DNA of 39,883 bases from UBA10364 sp905182675 (lineage in GTDB: Bacteria > Bacteroidota > Bacteroidia > Flavobacteriales > Schleiferiaceae): positions 1 to 39,883 of the forward strand of contig CAWVWE010000022.1 in assembly GCA_963933975.1 (NCBI GenBank). Direction: 5' to 3'. Below are positions 23,984 through 31,698 of this stretch, one piece after another (the first letter of the stretch is position 1; each line of letters begins with the position of its first letter). The position numbers were made by a program, and so were the translations under genes. The notes beneath the pieces are model-generated. The model was not told where the DNA came from, searched no databases, and saw nothing but the letters and a program-made list of their open reading frames with translations.

Positions 23984-25054
23984 ATGATGTCCATTGACAA
24001 AATTAGAGAGTTGCTCGGTGATCAAGCCGATGCTTTGTTGAACCACACTTCTACGACTATTCCTGTAGATTCTTTGGCACACACACCAAGCGGTAACTTT
24101 GTCACGGAATCTTTCACAGACTCTAACCGCAGCATCCCCGTGATGCGTTCGCTCCAAACTCTTTACGGCGCAGGCCGTTTAGGTGGAACCGGTTATTTAA
24201 GTATTCTGCCCATTGACCAGGGTATTGAGCACAGTGCAGGAGGTTCTTTTGCGCCAAATCCAATGTTCTTCGATCCGGAAAACATTGTTAAAATGGCCAT
24301 TGACGCTGAGTGTAATGCTGTTGCATCCACCTTTGGGGTATTAGCTACTGTAGCACGTAAGTATGCACACAAAATTCCATTTGTAGTTAAAATCAACCAC
24401 AACGAATTTCTTTCTTACCCAAACACGTTCTTACAGAGCCCTTACGGCTCCGTGGAAGATGCTTGGAACATGGGAGCCGTTGCAGTTGGTGCGACAATCT
24501 ACTTTGGCCACGAACAAAGCCGTGAGATGATCGAACAGGTTGCAATGGCCTTTGAGCGTGCTCATGAGCTTGGAATGGCGACCATATTATGGTGTTACAC
24601 GCGTAACAATGCATTTAAAGTTGATGGTGTAGATTATCATTCTTCTGCAGATTTATCTTCTCAAGCAATACACTTAGGTGTAACCATACAAGCTGATATC
24701 ATTAAGCAAAAACTCCCAACTAATAATGGTGGTTATAATGCTACCGGTCATGGGAAAACTCACCCAAAAGTTTACTCTGAATTGACTACTGACAATCCAA
24801 TCGACCTAACTCGTTATCAAGTTTTAAATAGCTACAACGGTCGTATTGGTGTCATTAATTCAGGTGGCGCTTCCACTGGTAATGATGCTGACGATTTAAA
24901 AGAAGCTGTATTAACTGCCGTGGTTAATAAGCGTGCAGGTGGCCAAGGCTTGATCCTAGGCCGTAAAGCATTCCAGAAAGACTACAAGGACGGTATCGCT
25001 CTATTGCGTTCTGTACAAGATGTCTACTTGAATGACGATATTACGCTTGCTTAA
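23984..25054 (+). CDS. fbaB: class I fructose-bisphosphate aldolase (FbaB/DhnA type)
   Basis: Cleaves or forms fructose 1,6-bisphosphate through a Schiff base, without metal, in glycolysis and gluconeogenesis. The 356 residues match E. coli FbaB (about 350). Signature parts are LPIDQGIEHS near 75-84, VKINHNEF, VGATIYFGHEQS, and the Schiff-base region ADIIKQK with the probable catalytic Lys-241, then NNGGY, ENPIDL-like DNPIDLTRYQ, and the phosphate-binding GVINSGGAS. A second ATG two codons in (MMS) is possible. It is monocistronic or a pair with accD, but a terminator (25077-25111) separates them. The family is certain. Confidence 0.95.
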   Translation: MMSIDKIRELLGDQADALLNHTSTTIPVDSLAHTPSGNFVTESFTDSNRSIPVMRSLQTLYGAGRLGGTGYLSILPIDQGIEHSAGGSFAPNPMFFDPENIVKMAIDAECNAVASTFGVLATVARKYAHKIPFVVKINHNEFLSYPNTFLQSPYGSVEDAWNMGAVAVGATIYFGHEQSREMIEQVAMAFERAHELGMATILWCYTRNNAFKVDGVDYHSSADLSSQAIHLGVTIQADIIKQKLPTNNGGYNATGHGKTHPKVYSELTTDNPIDLTRYQVLNSYNGRIGVINSGGASTGNDADDLKEAVLTAVVNKRAGGQGLILGRKAFQKDYKDGIALLRSVQDVYLNDDITLA

Positions 25055-25076
25055 AGCACAATACAGACTATTATCT

Positions 25077-25111
25077 AAAGGGCATTCTTCTACCGAAGAG
25101 TGCCCTTTTTT
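25077..25111 (+). terminator. terminator after the aldolase gene
   Basis: The stem AAAGGGCA / TGCCCTTT continues, after a 2-base internal mismatch, as CTTC / GAAG with the loop TACC, followed by a T-run. It sits between two co-directional genes, so it should uncouple accD from the aldolase. Confidence 0.85.
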
Positions 25112-25113
25112 AG

Positions 25114-25121
25114 TACATTAG
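25114..25121 (+). promoter_or_regulatory. possible -7 box of accD
   Basis: TACATTAG, one mismatch from TAnnTTTG, directly after the aldolase terminator and 28 bases before the accD ATG. A promoter is expected here because the terminator precedes it. Confidence 0.35.
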
Positions 25122-25149
25122 CACGCTATAAACAGGACAAACAACACGT

Positions 25150-25995
25150 ATGGGTTGGTTTAAAAGAACAACTGCTGGTATTACCACGCAGACTAAGGAT
25201 AAAAAAGAAACGCCGGATGGCTTATGGCACAAATGTCCTAAGTGTAAGGTGATTGTGAGCGTTGAAGACCATGCTACTGAGATGTGGACATGTGGTAACT
25301 GCGGGCACCATGACCGTATCAACGCAAAAGAATACTTTGAGATTTTATTTGATCAAGGAGTATTTACTGAATTAGATCCTAAAATGGAGTCTATAGATCC
25401 ATTAAAATTCAAGGATACTAAACCCTATAATGATCGTCTAAAAGCTGGTCAGAAAAAATCAGGTCTTAAGGATGCCATAACAACAGGTTACGGAGAAATG
25501 AATGGACATCAAGTGGTGATTGCATGTATGAACTTCAACTTTATTGGTGGCTCTATGGGGTCAGTCGTAGGTGAGAAAATTGCTCGCGCGATGGACAGAA
25601 GTTTGGCCACAGGGGCTCCCTTTATCATGATTTCAAAATCAGGTGGTGCCAGAATGATGGAAGCTGCTTTTTCGCTTATGCAAATGGCAAAAACAGCAGC
25701 TAAAATCGCCTTACTGGACGATAAAAAAATTCCATACATATCTTTCCTGACAGATCCTACTACAGGTGGTGTAACGGCATCTTATGCAATGCTTGGGGAT
25801 ATTAATATTGCGGAACCTAATGCACTTATTGCATTTGCTGGTCCGCGAGTAGTCAGAGAAACCATAGGTAAAGATCTTCCACAGGGATTCCAAAAATCTG
25901 AGTTTTTACTGGAACACGGCTTCTTAGATTTCATTGTAGAACGCAAAAAATTAAAAGCAAAGCTTAGCCAATACCTTGACATGGTAAAGGGTTAA
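25150..25995 (+). CDS. accD: acetyl-CoA carboxylase carboxyltransferase subunit beta
   Basis: Part of the carboxyltransferase that makes malonyl-CoA for fatty acid synthesis, with AccA as its partner. It has 281 residues. The N-terminal zinc ribbon is intact: Cys-29 and Cys-32 in CPKC, Cys-48 and Cys-51 in CGNC. The crotonase-like core shows GGSMGSVVGEKIARA, SKSGGARMMEA, and the oxyanion region TDPTTGGVTASYA. The start MGWFKR is the usual family beginning. accA is not in the window, as is common when accA and accD are unlinked. It is flanked by terminators on both sides, so it is probably monocistronic. Confidence 0.97.
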   Translation: MGWFKRTTAGITTQTKDKKETPDGLWHKCPKCKVIVSVEDHATEMWTCGNCGHHDRINAKEYFEILFDQGVFTELDPKMESIDPLKFKDTKPYNDRLKAGQKKSGLKDAITTGYGEMNGHQVVIACMNFNFIGGSMGSVVGEKIARAMDRSLATGAPFIMISKSGGARMMEAAFSLMQMAKTAAKIALLDDKKIPYISFLTDPTTGGVTASYAMLGDINIAEPNALIAFAGPRVVRETIGKDLPQGFQKSEFLLEHGFLDFIVERKKLKAKLSQYLDMVKG

Positions 25996-26018
25996 GATTT
26001 TTCTGAAATAGATCATGT

Positions 26019-26050
26019 AAAAAGCCGACTCGAAATGAGTCGGCTTTTTT
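26019..26050. terminator. bidirectional terminator between accD and the M1 peptidase gene
   Basis: A 13-bp perfect stem (AAAAAGCCGACTC / GAGTCGGCTTTTT) with loop GAAAT and a T or A tract on each side, between convergent genes. Confidence 0.9.
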
Positions 26051-26057
26051 AGCTCTG

Positions 26058-28391
26058 TTATTTTGCAATAGCGCTTGCTTCGCGCATTGGGTTACTTTGC
26101 CCATTGCGCTGCCATCTGCTTGTTGCATTTTTAGAATACACATCAAACTTACTAGGCTCAACTTGAGCTGGCCAATAGTTGTTTCTTCTATCTGTATCTG
26201 CCATCTCTAGGAAAGGATCTAGTGTGATTTGAACCACAGGCTGACTAAAGTTGAACCATTTAGTAAACGACTCTTCATGCTTCACCCATACTTCCACGGG
26301 AACTCTTTTTATTTCCTGTGTTCCATCTTCCAATGTAAACCTCAATACCAAAGGCATCAACAATCCACCTTTATTTTCAAAAGATATTCCGTAGAAATGG
26401 TAACCCGCGTCTAACATAGCGGCCTCATCTGGAGACAAACGGCTTCTGTATTGCTGGTATTCTTCTCTATCAGCGTCGCTTACGTCAAACTGATTGTAGG
26501 CATTGTAGAAATCGCGAGATGCGGGAACTTCATCCACGACTGTACGGATTACACTATTTCGCGATTTACCCACATGGGCATCTGCCTTTAAGAATTGGTC
26601 TTCTTTGATCGGGTTTTCTACGTCCGGGTTCTTACTGGACATCTGATACCACTTGACATCCGTCATCGCAATATCTACATGATCCGTAGTGTAGAACCAT
26701 CCCCTCCAAAACCAATCTAAATCAACTGCTGATGCATCTTCCATGGTACGAAAAAAGTCTGCGGGAGATGGATGCTTAAAAGCCCAGCGTCGGCTATATT
26801 CTTTAAAAGCATAGTCAAACAGCTCTCTGCCCATCACTGTTTCACGCAAAATATTCAGTGCAGTTGCCGGTTTACTGTATGCATTATTTCCAAACTGGAG
26901 AATACTTTCGGAATTAGTCATGATCGGAACCATTCTATCTTTAGGCCCACTCATGTAAGGAACTATCTTATGCGCTGGGCCTCTTCTCGATGGATAGTCA
27001 TGGTCCCATTCTTGTTCGGTTAGATACTGTACAAAAGTGTTTAACCCCTCATCCATCCAGGTCCATTGACGCTCATCGGAGTTGATAATCATAGGAAAGA
27101 AATTATGACCTACTTCATGGATAATAACACCTATCATCCCATATTTAGTCCCTTCACTATAGGTGCCATCTGATTCAGGGCGGCCACCGTTAAAGCAAAT
27201 CATAGGATACTCCATTCCAATCCACTTTGTGTGTACTGAGATGGCTTTATGGTACGGATAGTCAATAGTGAACTTACTGTAGACTTCAAGCGTATGTGCT
27301 ACAACTCTGGTGGAATATTGCTCCCAAAGCGGATTGCCCTCCTTCGGATAGTAGCTCATTGCCATCGTTGTCTTTCCGTTGATATTCACAGCCATAGCAT
27401 CCCAAATGAATTTTCTTGACGATGCGAAAGCAAAGTCTCGAACATTCTCTGCCTCAAATATCCAAGTCTTTGTCGTTGAATTTTTCTTTATTTCCGCAGC
27501 TTCGGCTTCGGCTTGAGTCACTATAATGACTGGATCCTGATAACTTTTCTTCGCCTTAGCTAATCTCGCACGTTGGGAAGAGGTCAGAACTCTACTTTCA
27601 TTCGTCAATTCTCCTGTAGACGCCACAACATGATCACTAGGAACAGTAATACTAACTTTATAATCTCCAAACGGCAAGGTGAATTCTCCTTGACCTAAAA
27701 ATTGTTTGTTTTGCCATCCTACGATATCATCATAGACAGCCATTCTAGGGAAAAATTGAGCAATTGTATATAAATAGTTGTCCTCTTCTTCAAAATATTC
27801 ATAACCTGAACGACCACCAATATCCATGCGGTCATTTACATTGAACCACCATTTTATATTGAAACTGAACTTCTGACCCTTCCCAAGGGGAGTTGGTAGA
27901 TCAACACGCATCATCGTATTATTTACAGTATACCTGAGGTTGGTACCTCCAGTGGATTGCACATAGTCAATCTTAAAACCACCATCGAAGTCATAGAACT
28001 GGTTCTTCTTCAGTTGATTAAAAGCTGTCTGAGCAGTATTGCCTCTTTGAGAAAAAATACCATCAGTATTAATTTCTTGAGTGGTGCTGTTCTTTGCTCG
28101 CATATTTTGATCTAACTGCACCCATAGGTATCGTAATTCATCCGGGCTGTTATTCGTATAAGTGATGGTTTCCTTACCATAAATGCGCTGGGTCTGGTCA
28201 TCCAGAGTGATTTCCATATCGTAATCTGCCTGTTGCTGGAAGTACTGATGGCCAGGTGCACCTGAAGCTGTTCGGTAAACGTTTGGCGTAGGTAATTCTT
28301 CACCAAGTTGCTTGAACTTAGTGGTATTCACGTTTTGCGCAAGTAAAGAGCAGCTAAATATTGTTGCCACTAGGAATAAAATCTTCTTCAT
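26058..28391 (-). CDS. secreted M1-family metallopeptidase
   Basis: A zinc aminopeptidase-like protein, 777 residues, exported by an N-terminal signal peptide (cleavage near LLAQ|N). The M1 catalytic site is complete: HEVGH at 425-429 and the third zinc ligand Glu-448 in WMDEGLN, an exact HExxH-x18-E. The exopeptidase loop normally GxMEN reads GMEYP (392-396), so the amino-terminus-binding Glu is present but the motif is altered, as in many Bacteroidota relatives. A beta-sandwich N-terminal domain precedes it. No type IX C-terminal sorting domain is evident, so it is probably periplasmic. It is the last gene of the DUF6702-HupE-M1 run (20 bases after the HupE gene). Confidence 0.92.
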   Translation of the reverse strand: MKKILFLVATIFSCSLLAQNVNTTKFKQLGEELPTPNVYRTASGAPGHQYFQQQADYDMEITLDDQTQRIYGKETITYTNNSPDELRYLWVQLDQNMRAKNSTTQEINTDGIFSQRGNTAQTAFNQLKKNQFYDFDGGFKIDYVQSTGGTNLRYTVNNTMMRVDLPTPLGKGQKFSFNIKWWFNVNDRMDIGGRSGYEYFEEEDNYLYTIAQFFPRMAVYDDIVGWQNKQFLGQGEFTLPFGDYKVSITVPSDHVVASTGELTNESRVLTSSQRARLAKAKKSYQDPVIIVTQAEAEAAEIKKNSTTKTWIFEAENVRDFAFASSRKFIWDAMAVNINGKTTMAMSYYPKEGNPLWEQYSTRVVAHTLEVYSKFTIDYPYHKAISVHTKWIGMEYPMICFNGGRPESDGTYSEGTKYGMIGVIIHEVGHNFFPMIINSDERQWTWMDEGLNTFVQYLTEQEWDHDYPSRRGPAHKIVPYMSGPKDRMVPIMTNSESILQFGNNAYSKPATALNILRETVMGRELFDYAFKEYSRRWAFKHPSPADFFRTMEDASAVDLDWFWRGWFYTTDHVDIAMTDVKWYQMSSKNPDVENPIKEDQFLKADAHVGKSRNSVIRTVVDEVPASRDFYNAYNQFDVSDADREEYQQYRSRLSPDEAAMLDAGYHFYGISFENKGGLLMPLVLRFTLEDGTQEIKRVPVEVWVKHEESFTKWFNFSQPVVQITLDPFLEMADTDRRNNYWPAQVEPSKFDVYSKNATSRWQRNGQSNPMREASAIAK

Positions 28392-28411
28392 TTAAGCGAT
28401 TGTTAAGTCAA

Positions 28412-28963
28412 TTAAGTAGGTATTCTCTCTAAGATCATTTGAAAACTCAATACTAAAATACCACCAGATATTACCAATCGGTATACCTGAGGTTTTATAT
28501 TGATTCTATCTAAAAACCAATATACTAAAATCACGGCCAACACTACAATGAATTGACCCAGTTCAATACCTAAATTAAAAGGAATCCAAGCCCACCAAAA
28601 AGAATCGCTTTGAGCTATAAAAGAATAATAGGAGCCAAACCCAAAACCATGCACCAGTCCAAAAGAACCTGCTATCCACATACCCATGCGGTTCACTTTA
28701 AATCCTAAAAAAAGGTGTAACGCTGCAGTAATACCTATACTCAAAGCGATTGCCAGTTCAATAAGGCTCGAAGGCACAATTAATAGCTCCGACGCTGTAA
28801 GGGCAAGGGCAATACTATGACCTATTGTAAACGCTGTAACCCAGCTTAAAATTGGTTTCCAATTTCTCACGCTTAAAGGCAGAGTGAGGGCTATAAGAAA
28901 CAACATATGATCGAAACCTTGAAGATCGGTGATATGGCGAATGCCGAGATTTACGTAAAACAT
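28412..28963 (-). CDS. HupE/UreJ-like membrane protein
   Basis: A 183-residue protein with about six membrane segments. It carries the HupE/UreJ pattern: LGIRHITDLQGFDHMLFLIA near the start (His-10, Asp-18, His-19), FTIGHSIALAL, GLVHGFGFGS, and NLGIELGQF. Relatives are proposed nickel or cobalt permeases of hydrogenase and urease operons, but neither enzyme is encoded here, and in Bacteroidota this subgroup sits beside DUF6702 and M1 peptidase genes. The conserved His/Asp residues in the membrane are consistent with metal handling. The ATG is two bases after the upstream stop, so it is in an operon. The transported substrate is unknown. Confidence 0.8.
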   Translation of the reverse strand: MFYVNLGIRHITDLQGFDHMLFLIALTLPLSVRNWKPILSWVTAFTIGHSIALALTASELLIVPSSLIELAIALSIGITAALHLFLGFKVNRMGMWIAGSFGLVHGFGFGSYYSFIAQSDSFWWAWIPFNLGIELGQFIVVLAVILVYWFLDRINIKPQVYRLVISGGILVLSFQMILERIPT

Positions 28964-28965
28964 AT

Positions 28966-29496
28966 TTAAAAGAAACTCGTGTAATACTCGTTTTCAACCC
29001 TGCAGCTACTTGTTGCACGACGGCCCAATTCGTTGTAAAACGTGATGATGTTCTCTTGGCTGGAAAAGACATCACTTAAAGTTGAGCAATGTATGATCCA
29101 GTTAGAGTCATCCAATTCTTTTGGTAGTCCTGAAAAAGTAAAAAAAAGCTTTACATATTCATTATCTGTCTCACTGCCAACAAACGAGAACATAAGTTCA
29201 GTCCTTACATCCTCCCTACTGCATTGAATATTAAATGTTCGTGCCAGCTCATAGGCATGAAGTGAGTCCTTTTTTAGCTCCGACATCGCATGGTATCTTA
29301 CGTCCTTCTCCGTCACTAATGCATTCATGGCCCGTTCCCAATCATCTGGGAAAAACTGCATAGATGCAGTAACGCGATCTTGTTCTAAATCAACCCTTAG
29401 TTCAGTGATGCTCACATAAAACTCGTGCTGTATCTTAGGGGATACGTTACCAAGTAAAACCGGGAATGAAGTAAAAAGGACCAATAGTAAATTCAT
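28966..29496 (-). CDS. DUF6702-like exported protein
   Basis: A 176-residue protein of unknown function. A short hydrophobic N-terminus (residues 2-15) suggests export. The mature part begins QHEFYVSITELRVD and continues VTASMQFFPDDWERAM, the pattern I remember for DUF6702 (HxFYVSxxxI...FxDDxE). One Cys near each end of the domain could form a disulfide. It opens a three-gene operon with HupE-like and M1 peptidase genes. Its ATG overlaps, within a CATG, the ATG of the divergent beta-propeller gene, so there is no separate intergenic space. The DUF name is from memory of the motif, not a search. Confidence 0.65.
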   Translation of the reverse strand: MNLLLVLFTSFPVLLGNVSPKIQHEFYVSITELRVDLEQDRVTASMQFFPDDWERAMNALVTEKDVRYHAMSELKKDSLHAYELARTFNIQCSREDVRTELMFSFVGSETDNEYVKLFFTFSGLPKELDDSNWIIHCSTLSDVFSSQENIITFYNELGRRATSSCRVENEYYTSFF

Positions 29497-30787
29497 GACT
29501 GTGAAATTAAACCAATTTATAGCATTAGTAGCCCTTATCTCGACATTACTAATGTCAAAATCAACGCATGCCCAAGCCGTTAAAATTCATGAAGGCACAG
29601 CTTTCAAATCTGGTATTTGCGAACCCAGCATCTCCGTGGACCCCACGAACAAGAACAACATCTATGCGGGTAGCATATTAAACAACTTCTACCAGAGTAC
29701 AGATGCCGGAGCGACTTGGACCATCTCTACTATCACAAGTCCTCATGGAGTTTGGGGTGATCCCTGTATCATCACAGACTACAGTGGACGTACTTATTAT
29801 TTTCATTTAAGCGATCCTGAAGGGACAAATTGGCAAAGTGATCGCATACTTGACAGAATGGTTTGTCAAAGTAAGGATGGACCAGAAGACCACTTTAACG
29901 AAGGTAGCTTCACCCAAATAAATGGCAAGAAACACGACAAAGAGTGGGCAGCAGTGCATCCATCCAATGGAACGATTGGACTCAGTTGGACGCAGTTTGA
30001 CTCATATGGGACAACAGACCCTTCCTGCACAAGTACCATTCTCTACAGCGAAAGTATTGACAGGGGCGATACTTGGTCGTCTCCTACGATCATCTCAGAG
30101 CGGACAGGCGATTGTGTAGATGATGACAAAACTGCTGAAGGAGCAGTACCGGCATTCGGCCTCAATAATGAGCGATACGTTGGATGGGCATTAGATCAGA
30201 CAATTTACTTTAACCGTAGTCTGGATGGCATGGTCTGGGAGGAATTTGAGGTCGCTACTCAAAAAGCTGGGTGGACCCAATCTTACGATGGATTTTCACG
30301 ATGTAATGGAATGCCGATAACCGTAGTTGATCAATGTCCAAGTAGCCCTTTTTATGGCCGAATATTCATGTGCTGGGGAGATAACTCTGAGCAAACCGGT
30401 GGTGAAGTGTATATGAGTTACAGTGATAATGCAGGTGAAAATTGGTCAAAACCAATGGGCATTTCAAATAATGGCGGATCTTCTGATCAATTTCTTCCAT
30501 GGATCACCATTGACCCAACCTCTGGGTTTCTATACGCTGTCTTTTACGACCGCAGGAACACCACGGAAAAGACTGAAACGAACACTTACTTAGCGATAAG
30601 TAAAGATGGAGGTAGCAGCTGGACAGAGCAACAAATCAACGATGTGCCGTTTTCCCCTTCTAATGCGGTTTTTATGGGTGACTACAATCATATATCTGCT
30701 TATGGTGGTGTTGTAAGACCTATTTGGACTGAGCTTAAAGACAGCAAAAAGTCAGTTTGGACGTACTTGTATAATGAAACCTATTAA
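29495..30787 (+). CDS. exported BNR/Asp-box beta-propeller protein (sialidase-like fold)
   Basis: A 430-residue secreted protein with a signal peptide to about THAQ|A (residues 24-27). It has four clear Asp boxes (SxDxGxxW): STDAGATW 68-75, SIDRGDTW 187-194, SDNAGENW 310-317, SKDGGSSW 369-376, plus a degenerate one (SLDGMVW 242-248). This spacing fits a six-bladed sialidase-type propeller. I do not find the FRIP/YRIP motif or a convincing arginine triad of true sialidases, so the function may be another glycosidase or binding. No type IX sorting domain is visible at its end. The start may be ATG 29495 or GTG 29501. It is co-directional with pepE, whose ATG is one base after the stop. Confidence 0.78.
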   Translation: MTVKLNQFIALVALISTLLMSKSTHAQAVKIHEGTAFKSGICEPSISVDPTNKNNIYAGSILNNFYQSTDAGATWTISTITSPHGVWGDPCIITDYSGRTYYFHLSDPEGTNWQSDRILDRMVCQSKDGPEDHFNEGSFTQINGKKHDKEWAAVHPSNGTIGLSWTQFDSYGTTDPSCTSTILYSESIDRGDTWSSPTIISERTGDCVDDDKTAEGAVPAFGLNNERYVGWALDQTIYFNRSLDGMVWEEFEVATQKAGWTQSYDGFSRCNGMPITVVDQCPSSPFYGRIFMCWGDNSEQTGGEVYMSYSDNAGENWSKPMGISNNGGSSDQFLPWITIDPTSGFLYAVFYDRRNTTEKTETNTYLAISKDGGSSWTEQQINDVPFSPSNAVFMGDYNHISAYGGVVRPIWTELKDSKKSVWTYLYNETY

Positions 30788-30788
30788 C

Positions 30789-31487
30789 ATGAGATTACTT
30801 ATTGTGAGCACTTCAACTGTTTTTGGAAAACCCTACCTCAGCTATCTAAAAGATGAGTGTGCTGATTTCTTCAAACAATCCAAGAAGATTCTATTCATCC
30901 CTTTTGCACGTCCTGGAGGAATATCCCATGACGAGTATACCTCTAAGGCAAAAGTGTTTTTTGAAGATTTGGGTTTTGAATTTAAAGGTGCTCATGAATT
31001 CGATAATCCAGAAGATGGATGCAATTGGGCAGAGAGTTTCTTCATAGGCGGAGGGAATACTTTTGTTTTGGCCAATGAGCTCAGAATGAGTGGCTATTTT
31101 GATCTTATAGATAAACATGTAAGAGAGGGGAAACCCTATATGGGTACTTCTGCAGGCTGCAATATGACGGGTATATCCATTTCCACGACCAACGACATGC
31201 CTATTATATACCCCTCAAGCTTTGAGGCCTTTGGATGGGTGCCTTTTAACTTCAACCCTCATTACTTAGACCCTATTGAGGGAATCGAGCATATGGGTGA
31301 AACACGTGAAACGCGTATTAGAGAATTCCATAAATTTAATACCCACCCAGTTATTGGTTTGAGAGAAGGCTCTTGGATTAGAGTTGAGGAAAACTCGGTT
31401 GTACTCAAAGGTGATTCCACTGCTAGAATATTTTTAGCTAATGAAGACGCTTACGAAACACTCGAAATACCTAAATCAATACTTTAG
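30789..31487 (+). CDS. pepE: dipeptidase E (Asp-specific alpha-aspartyl dipeptidase, S51)
   Basis: Hydrolyses Asp-X dipeptides in the cytosol, without a metal. It has 232 residues with this start, matching Salmonella PepE. The catalytic triad lines up at Ser-121 (GTSAGCN), Asp-136 (TTNDMP) and His-158 (FNPHYLDP), offset by one from Salmonella 120/135/157; the usual Trp before the Ser is Thr here. The FIGGGNTF motif is present. The ATG at 30789 gives the family beginning MRLLIVSTST; an ATG at 30774 lies inside the upstream gene. The one-base gap to the propeller gene suggests co-transcription, although a functional link is unclear. Its stop overlaps the tail of the OmpA relic on the other strand. 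Confidence 0.93.
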   Translation: MRLLIVSTSTVFGKPYLSYLKDECADFFKQSKKILFIPFARPGGISHDEYTSKAKVFFEDLGFEFKGAHEFDNPEDGCNWAESFFIGGGNTFVLANELRMSGYFDLIDKHVREGKPYMGTSAGCNMTGISISTTNDMPIIYPSSFEAFGWVPFNFNPHYLDPIEGIEHMGETRETRIREFHKFNTHPVIGLREGSWIRVEENSVVLKGDSTARIFLANEDAYETLEIPKSIL

Positions 31488-31687
31488 TATAGTACAACTT
31501 CTGTACGTCTATTAACCTTACGTCCTTCAACACTGCTATTAGGCAAAACTGGTTGCGCTATTCCAACTCCTCTTGCATTTAATCTAGTCGGATCAATTCC
31601 TTTAGAAATGAGGAAATCAAGAACCGATTGGATCTGCGTATTATTTAGTTGCTGATTGAATTTATAGTAGGTATTTTTATACTCCAA
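31484..31687 (-). pseudogene. relic of an OmpA C-terminal (peptidoglycan-binding) domain
   Basis: A 67-codon open stretch matches only the second half of an OmpA-like domain: YNQQLS-like FNQQLNNTQIQSVLDFL, then KGIDPTRLNARGVGIAQPVLPN, and the closing GRKVNRRTEVVLY with the conserved double Arg. The first half (beta strand, GHTD-type loop) is absent; an in-frame TAA lies at 31691-31693 and no ATG exists in the frame (the only candidate start is TTG). Beyond that point the region is the start of the SPOR gene on the other strand, with no OmpA sequence in other frames. The conserved part is not eroded, so the event may be recent, or a microprotein may be made. Best read as a truncated gene. Confidence 0.6.
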
Positions 31688-31698
31688 AACTTATCCAA

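Noticed and set aside
28412..28963. Urease or hydrogenase accessory role for the HupE-like gene
   Set aside because: No urease or hydrogenase genes are nearby; the neighbours are DUF6702 and an M1 peptidase.
29495..30787. Calling the propeller gene a true sialidase
   Set aside because: Asp boxes are common in non-sialidase propellers and the catalytic motifs were not found.
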